Source of the DNA: Lachnospiraceae bacterium
GTDB taxonomy: Bacteria > Bacillota > Clostridia > Lachnospirales > Lachnospiraceae
Direction of reading: 5' to 3'
Assembly (NCBI GenBank): GCA_009787745.1
Contig: WQST01000018.1
Span: 1 to 22,620 of the forward strand
Length of the DNA stretch: 22,620 bases
Shown: piece by piece, positions 6,729-11,878 of the stretch
Layout of the letters: every line of letters begins with the position of its first letter
How positions within the stretch are numbered: position 1 is the stretch's first letter
Notes under the pieces: generated by a model
Databases searched by the model: none
The model's input: the letters and a program-made list of their open reading frames with translations, nothing else
Told to the model about the DNA's origin: nothing
Translations under genes and position numbers: made by a program

Positions 6729-6947
6729 TCACTCTTTCGTTACATCGTCTGGTACATATTCCATAATATCACCTGGCTGACAGTTAAGCAAGCGGCACAA
6801 TTTAGCGATCGTACGAGTATCAATGTCACCACCCTCTTTAATCTTCTTAAAAGTAGCTTGACCAATGAGATTATCTTTCTTAACGGTGTATGAAGTGATA
6901 CCCTTCGATTGCATCATGGTTATAAGCTTATCATACTTAATTGGTAT
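6729..6947 (-). CDS. Small Cro/CI-type HTH regulator, probable ATG-to-ATA start change
   Basis: The frame encodes a compact XRE-like helix-turn-helix protein. Visible are the KGITSYTVKKDNLIGQATF segment, KKIKEGGDIDTRTIAKLCRL and the conserved ending LNCQPGDIMEYV, which is typical of the small cHTH repressors of phages and conjugative elements. The first in-frame ATG (6917) would remove the first helix and has no ribosome site. Ten codons upstream the frame reads ATA-PIKYDKLIT, placed behind AGGTGAT (6957-6951) at normal spacing, exactly where family members start with Met. So the natural start was probably ATG 6947, now ATA. Expression may therefore be low, may use ATA, or may use the ATT two codons on. 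At full length it is 72 residues. It probably controlled the element. Confidence 0.65.
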   Translation of the reverse strand: MPIKYDKLITMMQSKGITSYTVKKDNLIGQATFKKIKEGGDIDTRTIAKLCRLLNCQPGDIMEYVPDDVTKE

Positions 6948-6981
6948 TTTATCACCTACTTTCTTTTATCCCTGTAAGTAC

Positions 6982-7010
6982 ATTATACCAAAATGATATC
7001 ACTATTACAA
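6982..7010 (-). promoter_or_regulatory. Promoter of the small HTH regulator
   Basis: On the minus strand TTGTAA (7010-7005) and TATAAT (6987-6982) are separated by 17 bases, 35 bases upstream of the predicted ATA/ATG start. A GATATC palindrome lies in the spacer. Confidence 0.55.
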
Positions 7011-7057
7011 GAGACATTATCACAAAAGCTATCCCAAAATATTGTGATATTTGTATA

Positions 7058-7375
7058 TTGTGTATCTCTATAAATGGTGACACACTGTATTTAACAGATA
7101 ACACCAACACAGAATTAACCGCCAAAATCAGGGAACTAAAAGAACTTAAAATTATGGCTGAGGAACTTACCGCCGAGATAACCAATATCGAGGACGTTAT
7201 TAAAGCGCATATGACTGCTACTGATACTGACACCATCACCGCCGATATCTTCAAGGTAACATGGAAAGCCGTAACCAGCAACCGTTTCGATAGTGCATGA
7301 TTTAAGAAGACCCACGCTGACTTGTATGCTCAATACTGTAAAGAAAGCGTTTCGCGCCGCTTCTGTGTTGCATAG
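7058..7375 (+). pseudogene. Phage/ICE-type hypothetical gene interrupted by in-frame TGA
   Basis: From about 7100 the frame encodes NTELTAKIRELKELKIMAEE, then LTAEITNIEDVIKAHM, and, after a variable part, FKVTWKAVTSNRFDSA. It stops at TGA 7298-7300, yet the same frame continues for 24 codons as FKKTHADLYAQYCKESVSRR plus FCVA to TAG 7375. That ending is the usual C-terminus of this small, helical, phage- and ICE-associated family (RFDxxxFKxxHxxLYxxYxKxxxSRRF), so the TGA is a nonsense mutation; CGA to TGA is the simplest path. The 5' end is unclear: no ribosome site precedes any in-frame start, and TTG 7058 is only a nominal start. The function of the family is not known to me. Confidence 0.65.
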
Positions 7376-7415
7376 GAAAAGCCCTTGTATCAACACCGTC
7401 CAAAGTAACGATACA

Positions 7416-7447
7416 GGAGCCTTAACACCGCGGAGCCTTAACACCGC
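7416..7447. repeat. Exact 16-bp tandem duplication
   Basis: GGAGCCTTAACACCGC occurs twice head to tail (7416-7431 and 7432-7447) between the broken phage-type gene and the 35-aa ORF. The second copy plus the following bases can fold on itself (ACCGCC with GGCGGT). The length is not a multiple of three, so it would shift any frame across it. Confidence 0.85.
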
Positions 7448-7499
7448 CGGGCGGTAAGGTAATTATATATCTGCCGCTCCGAGAAATCAAGGAGAATAT

Positions 7500-7607
7500 A
7501 TGGTTTATAAAGCCGCTATCATTAAAATGATCAAGGAGTTAGACAATGAAGATTATCTAAGATATATTTTCATATTTATCAAAACACTCTCAGAGCCGAA
7601 AAAGTAA
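7500..7607 (+). CDS. 35-residue protein of mobile-element type
   Basis: ATG 7500 follows a clean AAGGAG at five bases. The product MVYKAAIIKMIKELDNEDYL is followed by RYIFIFIKTLSEPKK, then TAA. It has the pattern of very short proteins often found near the integrase end of clostridial elements (IIxMIKxxxxxxxLRxIYxxIxxxL), two amphipathic helices with no clear function. A good terminator follows 35 bases downstream, which supports a real transcript. Confidence 0.6.
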   Translation: MVYKAAIIKMIKELDNEDYLRYIFIFIKTLSEPKK

Positions 7608-7641
7608 ATTCAAATAACAAGCATACTCTGATTTTATTATC

Positions 7642-7670
7642 ACAGACTAGGTGAAAGCTTAGTCTGTTTT
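7642..7670 (+). terminator. Rho-independent terminator after the 35-aa ORF
   Basis: ACAGACTA (7642-7649) pairs perfectly with TAGTCTGT (7660-7667) around a 10-base loop and is followed by a short T-run. Confidence 0.7.
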
Positions 7671-7693
7671 CCTGCTGCCGACCACTTTCATAA

Positions 7694-7733
7694 TTTGACT
7701 ACCATTTGACTACCAAAATTATATTTGACTACC
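7694..7733. repeat. Three TTTGACTACC direct repeats, integrase arm-site-like
   Basis: The 10-base word occurs at 7694-7703, 7705-7714 and 7724-7733, about 100 to 135 bases inside the right core repeat. Short direct repeats at this distance from a crossover site are what arm-binding sites of tyrosine integrases look like. Two ACGAAA(T) words follow (7741-7757). Confidence 0.6.
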
Positions 7734-7829
7734 GAAAATAACGAAATGTTACGAAATTCAATATTGAATAAATCGCGTATAATAGAGCCTTGCGGCAAAT
7801 TACGATATACTACGAAAAGCAATATTATT

Positions 7830-7873
7830 GACTCTTAATCTATTTGTCCAGGATTCGAGTCCCTGATGGTGTA
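7830..7873 (+). repeat. attR: displaced tRNA-Lys 3' half
   Basis: This is a 44-base copy of 6129-6172 with one change, G to A in the T stem, which breaks the invariant closing G-C pair of the T loop. The copy has no acceptor 5' strand, D arm or promoter, so it is not a tRNA gene. It is the original tRNA end left behind by integration and now free to drift. Confidence 0.8.
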
Positions 7874-7923
7874 TGAGGAAAAAAGTCAGTAAATACAGGA
7901 ACTTGCGACAAATTCACGATAGT

Positions 7924-7954
7924 AAAAAGCCACTCTGAAAATGAGTGATTTTTT
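7924..7954 (+). terminator. Terminator, probably the original tRNA-Lys terminator
   Basis: CACTC (7931-7935) and GAGTG (7943-7947) form a short stem flanked by an A-run and a T-run. It lies 50 bases after the displaced tRNA 3' half, the usual place for a tRNA gene terminator, and is now about 1.75 kb from the working gene. Confidence 0.5.
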
Positions 7955-8043
7955 GATTCTAGTTTTCATTTGGTCTTTATCATCAAAAGAAACTTACGTG
8001 ATTCGGGCGGTTTTGCTTGAGCTATTGCATCCTCCTTCCAAAG

Positions 8044-8072
8044 AAAAAAGCCGACAGCGCAACTATCGGCTT
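8044..8072 (-). terminator. Rho-independent terminator of the 68-aa orphan gene
   Basis: AAGCCGA (8048-8054) pairs with TCGGCTT (8066-8072) around an 11-base loop. On the minus strand the stem runs directly into six T residues. It lies about 50 bases past the stop of the gene at 8124-8330. Confidence 0.75.
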
Positions 8073-8123
8073 AAAGTTTTAATTATTTTTAGTCTCACAG
8101 CAATTATAGTTACAAACTCCTAA

Positions 8124-8330
8124 TTAATTATACCTGTGTTCTAATTTATCAGTTATGGAACCGTCTTTATTGATTTTTCTTGTTTTTTTAAATTGAGAAC
8201 CATCTGGTTGATCATAGGTGTGTGTGACTCGTGCTGTATGTTTTCCTGCATATGTATCAGTTTTGTCGGGTTTTCCTTTGATTATATCAGGCATGTTTCC
8301 AGAAGAAACGGATAACTGGTTTTTAGGCAT
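8124..8330 (-). CDS. Hypothetical 68-residue hydrophilic protein
   Basis: I do not recognise the family. ATG 8330 sits behind AAAGGAG at six bases, a promoter fits upstream (8363-8391) and a terminator follows, so it is very likely expressed. The product is basic and polar, starts MPKNQLSVSSGNMPDIIKGK and is rich in Lys, Asp, Thr and Gly, with no membrane segment, signal peptide or cysteine. The second half (THTYDQPDGSQFKKTRKINK, then DGSITDKLEHRY) could form a small beta-hairpin repeat of the kind found in YD/RHS-like or spore-associated small proteins, but this is a guess. It lies between the tRNA element and the Dcd-like gene, on the opposite strand to the latter. Confidence 0.65.
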   Translation of the reverse strand: MPKNQLSVSSGNMPDIIKGKPDKTDTYAGKHTARVTHTYDQPDGSQFKKTRKINKDGSITDKLEHRYN

Positions 8331-8362
8331 TTTGCTCTCCTTTTCATTAATGTGATTTTGTT

Positions 8363-8391
8363 ATTGTACCACAGTTATCTGCAAGATTCAA
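8363..8391 (-). promoter_or_regulatory. Promoter of the 68-aa orphan gene
   Basis: On the minus strand TTGAAT (8391-8386) and TACAAT (8368-8363) have a 17-base spacer and lie 33 bases upstream of the ATG. Confidence 0.55.
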
Positions 8392-8551
8392 TCCCTTATA
8401 AGAATATACATAAATAAATTTTTCATAAGTGATAAAAAGTCCGTTTTATTGGACACCTATTACTGTATAATGATTTTAACAAGGCAATTTTACATTCTTA
8501 TCTTGATTTTTAATTGCAGATTCCGTTATCATAGATTATAAAATTAAATAC

Positions 8552-8580
8552 TTGTTCTTCAATCAATATACTGATATAAT
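8552..8580 (+). promoter_or_regulatory. Promoter of the Dcd-like membrane protein gene
   Basis: TTGTTC (8552-8557) and a perfect TATAAT (8575-8580) have a 17-base spacer, and TG one base before the -10 gives an extended -10. The predicted leader is about 40 bases. Further upstream in the gene-free stretch 8392-8551 there is only A+T-rich sequence, with a small GTCC/GGAC hairpin at 8439-8454 and an isolated TATAAT near 8474. Confidence 0.6.
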
Positions 8581-8627
8581 AAGCGGATGAATACACAGCG
8601 ATACTGTTATCGGAGAGGTAAGTATAA

Positions 8628-9671
8628 ATGGCAAACATTTTAAAAGATAAGGAAATCGAAGGTCTACTCGGAACAGTAATAATTAATGGAATGACAGAAA
8701 ATATTCGACCAAATTCATATATCATACGTTTAGGTAGTGAAGGCGAGTTTCTTGGAACTGGAAAATCATTTGTTCTTGGAGAAAAAAGGGAGCAAAAAAA
8801 GGGTATAATTCTTCCTCCAGGTCATTCGGTCGGTGTTTCATCAATTGAGCAAATAAATTTTACTAAAGAAACTGTTGATGAATTGTTCCCCAAGCAAGCT
8901 CTTCATGGATTTTTAGCCCCAACAACTGATTTATCTAGAGAAGGCATTGTTGTTTCTTCCACTCAAATTGATGCTGGGTTTAATGGTTCATTAAATTGGA
9001 CACTTACAAATACGAGTAGTCAAGAACGTCGCTATATATATGGAGAAAAACTTTTTAGGCTAACAATTTTCAAGCTAGATGAATCTGAGGTTCCTCAGAC
9101 ATATTATAGTGGTTCATATCAATCAAAAATGGGATATGTCAGATCAAATCGTATGGGCGCTCCAGTAGGTATGCAGGAAAGTGAATGGGAAGAACCTTTT
9201 ACTGATGATGGTATAGAAGAATCATTGGAGCGATTAATGAAGGCTGGCTATCCATGGCAAGCTGTAGCATCACAGTTAAAGATGATAGATAATCAGTTTA
9301 GTATGGTATCAACTGAATATCAACAAATCTATGATTCAATTGAAGTTATAAGTAATAATGTAAATGATATTGAAAATTCGATAAATAACTCAATTAACAA
9401 CACTATAAATACTATAGTTAATCAAAACCTTGGAATTACTGTAAATTCCGCCGTTAAAGATGGAATAACGCAATTGTATAATTGGGCACTTATAAGACTA
9501 ATGAGTGCAATGGGAATTTTAGCTGGCTTAATAATTACTGTTACTACAAGTCCAATCGCATATGATTTTCTTGTAAAATATGGCGCAGTGATAGGTTTAT
9601 TAATAATTATTTTCGCTACGGCTCTTTTTCTTTGGGGTCGACCTAAGAAGAATAAAGATAATAAACCTTAA
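8628..9671 (+). CDS. dCTP-deaminase/dUTPase-like domain with helical linker and two C-terminal membrane segments
   Basis: A 347-residue protein. Residues 1-150 have the Dcd/dUTPase trimer fold pattern: ILKDKEIEGLL (4-14), the ENIRPNSYIIRLG stretch (24-36), LPPGHSVGVSS (62-72), APTTDLSREGI (97-107) and IDAGFNGSLNWTLTN (114-128). In active Dcd the motif before the last Asn reads LE(L/F)xN, with Glu as the general base; here that site is Thr125, while Arg104 of the (S)xxxR motif is kept. So it may bind nucleotide but probably does not deaminate. A variable part, an Asn/Ile-rich helical stretch (about 190-265), two membrane helices (about 288-306 and 317-336) and a basic tail follow. Catalytic Dcd enzymes act in phage defence by draining dCTP; a membrane-bound, catalytically silent relative could be a nucleotide sensor with a membrane effector. 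That role is inference. Base use is A+T-rich, suggesting transfer. Confidence 0.75.
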   Translation: MANILKDKEIEGLLGTVIINGMTENIRPNSYIIRLGSEGEFLGTGKSFVLGEKREQKKGIILPPGHSVGVSSIEQINFTKETVDELFPKQALHGFLAPTTDLSREGIVVSSTQIDAGFNGSLNWTLTNTSSQERRYIYGEKLFRLTIFKLDESEVPQTYYSGSYQSKMGYVRSNRMGAPVGMQESEWEEPFTDDGIEESLERLMKAGYPWQAVASQLKMIDNQFSMVSTEYQQIYDSIEVISNNVNDIENSINNSINNTINTIVNQNLGITVNSAVKDGITQLYNWALIRLMSAMGILAGLIITVTTSPIAYDFLVKYGAVIGLLIIIFATALFLWGRPKKNKDNKP

Positions 9672-9692
9672 ATCAACTAAGCATTGATTTAA
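9668..9692 (+). terminator. A+T-rich hairpin over the stop of the Dcd-like gene
   Basis: TTAAATCAA (9668-9676) pairs perfectly with TTGATTTAA (9684-9692) around a 7-base loop and overlaps the stop codon. It lacks a T-run, so termination is uncertain; it may instead protect the mRNA 3' end. Confidence 0.35.
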
Positions 9693-9971
9693 TAACTTAT
9701 AACTAACATGTTAACTTATGACAGGCTTTCTGAGTTTCTCGGAGGTCTATTTTTTGTGGTTTTTACTGGGCATACCTTCTATTATGCAGATATAAATGAC
9801 CCTCTGGAAGGAAAGGTATTATTTAGAAATGATATACTTGTTGGCTTTACGAAGCCAAATTGCCGGAACTTTATTATTTCGGCGAACCTATAACCTATAC
9901 CGGCTTTCCGAAGTTGCGGATATTATTCAAAGCCGTGTGCGAAAGCGAATAAGTTTTCTGCATTTAATATA
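9693..9971. other. Gene-free stretch with degenerate repeats
   Basis: A 61-codon frame (9708-9893) is open, but it has no ribosome site and no family I recognise, so I do not call it a gene. Two similar segments occur (about 9710-9740 and 9890-9918), each of the form AACYTATR..GGCTTTC.GA.TT..CGG. There are also small hairpins such as GGCTT/AAGCC at 9843-9856. It could be the worn remains of a lost gene or repeat unit. Confidence 0.35.
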
Positions 9972-10000
9972 TTAACAAAGTTACGGCTTTGCTGTACAAT
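9972..10000 (+). promoter_or_regulatory. Promoter of the GyrI-like gene (copy 1 of a twin promoter)
   Basis: TTAACA (9972-9977), a 17-base spacer and TACAAT (9995-10000), followed by TGAATTA. The same arrangement, with shared bases outside the hexamers, recurs at 10692-10720 before the next gene. Confidence 0.7.
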
Positions 10001-10026
10001 TGAATTAAAAAGTGGGAGATTCACTG

Positions 10027-10671
10027 ATGAAACATGAATGGAAAAAACATGAAAGAGATCTTTACACAGACCAAAAAACCCCAACTATAATAACAATTAA
10101 TGAGCAAAAATATATTATGATAAGCGGCAAAGGTAATCCAAACGGTGAAGATTTCGGGGAGCGCGTCGGGGTGTTGATGTCTTTGGCGTACTCGATAAAA
10201 ATGCGCCATAAAGCCGACTACAACAATAATTCCGAGTATGCTTCAAAATTCGCCTACGGTGATTATACCGTGTTTCCTTTAGAGGGGATATGGGCATTGA
10301 GTGCCGCCCCTGCGGAAGGTATGCCGCTTAACAAGAACAACTTAATCTATACAATTATGGTAAGGCAACCGGATTTTATCACGACGGAAATGTTTGATTC
10401 CGCTTATGCCGCTGTGGAAAAAAAGAAACCTCACCCGCTTTTAAAAGAAGTAAAATTTGACAGTATGAGCGATGGTTTTTGTATACAAATACTTCATGTA
10501 GGCTCTTTTGACGATGAACCCGCGGCGTTCGCCAAAATGGACGCCTTCGCGAAGGAGAAAGGATATAAACGGCTCGATCATACCCATAGGGAAATATACT
10601 TAAGTGACGCTAGAAAAACAACGCCTGATAAATATCAAACAATTTTGCGTTACCAGGTGCAGGCAGAGTAG
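10027..10671 (+). CDS. GyrI-like small-molecule-binding domain protein
   Basis: A 214-residue single-domain protein of the GyrI-like (SbmC/SOUL-related) superfamily. It opens MKHEWKKHERDLYTDQKTP and keeps the family landmarks ISGKGNPNGEDFGERVG (near 33), YTVFPLEGIWAL (near 81), YTIMVRQPDF (near 108), KKKPHPLLKEV (near 132) and the HREIYLSDARK ending (near 188). These proteins bind small hydrophobic or cationic compounds, either as the sensor part of regulators or alone in drug tolerance; there is no DNA-binding domain here. ATG 10027 is chosen over GTG 10012 because the GTGGGAG at 10012-10018 is its ribosome site. It has its own promoter, and the next gene carries a near copy of it, suggesting joint control. 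Confidence 0.85.
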   Translation: MKHEWKKHERDLYTDQKTPTIITINEQKYIMISGKGNPNGEDFGERVGVLMSLAYSIKMRHKADYNNNSEYASKFAYGDYTVFPLEGIWALSAAPAEGMPLNKNNLIYTIMVRQPDFITTEMFDSAYAAVEKKKPHPLLKEVKFDSMSDGFCIQILHVGSFDDEPAAFAKMDAFAKEKGYKRLDHTHREIYLSDARKTTPDKYQTILRYQVQAE

Positions 10672-10691
10672 TTCTAACCTAATATTTAATA

Positions 10692-10720
10692 TTAACAACA
10701 CTACCGTTTTACTGTACAAT
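10692..10720 (+). promoter_or_regulatory. Promoter of the S66 peptidase gene (copy 2 of the twin promoter)
   Basis: TTAACA (10692-10697), 17 bases, TACAAT (10715-10720), then TGAGTTA. The segment from ATATTAACAA to TTGARTTA matches copy 1 base for base over most of its length. Confidence 0.7.
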
Positions 10721-10749
10721 TGAGTTAGAAAATCTTGGAGGATAAACCT

Positions 10750-11787
10750 ATGATTAAAGCAACTAGATTAAGTAAGGGTGATACGGCCGCGATTGTTTCA
10801 TTATCATCAGGCTTAGGCGGTGAAGCGGCATTTTTATATCGGTATGAAATTGGTAAGAAGCGCCTTGAAACGGATTATGGCTTAAAGGTTGTTACGATGC
10901 CTAATGCACTTAAAGGTATTGAATACTTAGATAAGCATCCGAAAGCTCGTGCCGATGATTTAATGGATGCTTTTAAAGATAATACTATAAAAGCAATTAT
11001 CTGTATGATTGGCGGTGATGATACAATCCGTTTGCTGGATTATATAGATTTTGAAGTTATCAGGAGTAATCCCAAAATCTTCATGGGTTATTCTGATACC
11101 ACAGTAAATCATTTTATGATGCATAAAGCCGGATTGATATCATTTTATGGCCCCTGTATCTTGGCTGATTTCGCAGAAAATGTGACGATGTTTGATTATA
11201 CGAAGCATTACATTCAGAATGTTCTTTTTGAACCTACGAACGAACTTCCGATAACCCCAAGCCCTGTATGGACGTCGGATTTCTTAGAGTGGGCGAATGA
11301 AGAAAATGCCATTATCGCCAGAAAAGTGACAGAAGATAATAAAGGGTATGAGCTATTGCAAGGGAGCGGTATTTCACAGGGACGTCTTTTGGGAGGGTGT
11401 ATTGATGTATTCCCGATGATTTTTGGTACGAAAATTTACCCAACACTTGAGGAATGGGAAGATACTATTCTTTTCATTGAAACATCAGAAGAGTGCCTTG
11501 AACCGAAACATGTAAAGCGTCTCTTACGCGGGTTGGCGGCACAGGGTATTATCAGCCGAATTAACGGGATTATCTTTGGCAAACCTGTAAGTGAAAAATA
11601 TTACTATGAGTATAAGGAAGTTCTTCTGCAAGTAATTAGTAAAGAAAATGGCCGAAACGATTTACCCATATTATATAATCTAAATTTCGGACACACAGCA
11701 CCCATATGCATCCTTCCATATGGCGTAAAAGTTGAAATCAATTGCAACGCTAAATCATTTCGTTTGCTTGAGTCGGCGGTGCTTTAA
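10750..11787 (+). CDS. S66 serine peptidase, LD-carboxypeptidase/MccF-like
   Basis: A 345-residue protein with the two-part fold of the S66 family. The nucleophile elbow is FMGYSDTT with Ser115; the acid-base part appears as FIETSEE near 240 and FGHTAPI with His near 315. The MIGGDDTIRLL loop near 86 and GRLLGGCIDV near 208 are also typical. Relatives trim the terminal D-alanine from muropeptides in peptidoglycan recycling (LdcA), or inactivate the peptide-nucleotide antibiotic microcin C (MccF). The length and the long segment between Ser and Glu resemble the MccF-like branch, but I cannot settle this. There is no signal peptide, so it is cytoplasmic. ATG 10750 is chosen because GGAGG lies eight bases upstream; the upstream TTG is inside the ribosome site. 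Confidence 0.87.
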   Translation: MIKATRLSKGDTAAIVSLSSGLGGEAAFLYRYEIGKKRLETDYGLKVVTMPNALKGIEYLDKHPKARADDLMDAFKDNTIKAIICMIGGDDTIRLLDYIDFEVIRSNPKIFMGYSDTTVNHFMMHKAGLISFYGPCILADFAENVTMFDYTKHYIQNVLFEPTNELPITPSPVWTSDFLEWANEENAIIARKVTEDNKGYELLQGSGISQGRLLGGCIDVFPMIFGTKIYPTLEEWEDTILFIETSEECLEPKHVKRLLRGLAAQGIISRINGIIFGKPVSEKYYYEYKEVLLQVISKENGRNDLPILYNLNFGHTAPICILPYGVKVEINCNAKSFRLLESAVL

Positions 11788-11853
11788 TTGAAATGAGGTA
11801 GCATAACGAAAGCTATGATATGGGGATTGCGGTTCGAATGACGCAATAGCGCA

Positions 11854-11878
11854 CGGTGTAACTTAATATATTACACCG
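11854..11878. terminator. Hairpin between the convergent peptidase and exporter genes
   Basis: CGGTGTAA (11854-11861) and TTACACCG (11871-11878) pair perfectly around a 9-base loop; the right arm includes the stop codon of the exporter gene. A second stem, ATTGCG/CGCAAT, lies just before it (11826-11847). Neither has a T-run, so this is a weak bidirectional stop at best. Confidence 0.4.

Larger units (their letters stand above)
6129..7873. mobile_element. Decayed integrated mini-element in tRNA-Lys
   Basis: A segment of about 1.7 kb lies between a 44-base direct repeat made of the tRNA 3' half (anticodon loop to discriminator base). This is the classic mark of tyrosine-recombinase integration into a tRNA gene. 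The cargo has phage/ICE flavour: an Arc-like fragment, a toxin with antisense RNA, a small Cro/CI-like regulator, a phage-type gene with a stop in it, a 35-aa ORF, and repeats next to the right end that resemble integrase arm sites. There is no integrase or excisionase left, so the element cannot move by itself. It could be a remnant of a larger element or a satellite mobilised in trans. Confidence 0.8.

Noticed and set aside
6941..7057. N-terminal part of the long frame ending at 7300
   Set aside because: It crosses the promoter and leader of the HTH gene on the other strand and has no ribosome site; only the part from about 7100 resembles a protein family.
7298..7300. TGA read as an amino acid (recoding or alternative code)
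   Set aside because: TGA ends other genes in the window (for example at 398 and 17994), and no selenocysteine-type hairpin is seen; a nonsense mutation in a decaying element is simpler.
7830..7873. Second tRNA gene
   Set aside because: Only the 3' half is present, with a broken T stem; it is the att copy.
7941..8123. 60-codon plus-strand frame as a gene
   Set aside because: It starts inside one terminator hairpin and runs through another, and has no ribosome site.
9708..9893. 61-codon plus-strand frame as a gene
   Set aside because: It has no ribosome site, no recognisable family, and an uneven composition; kept only as part of a gene-free stretch.
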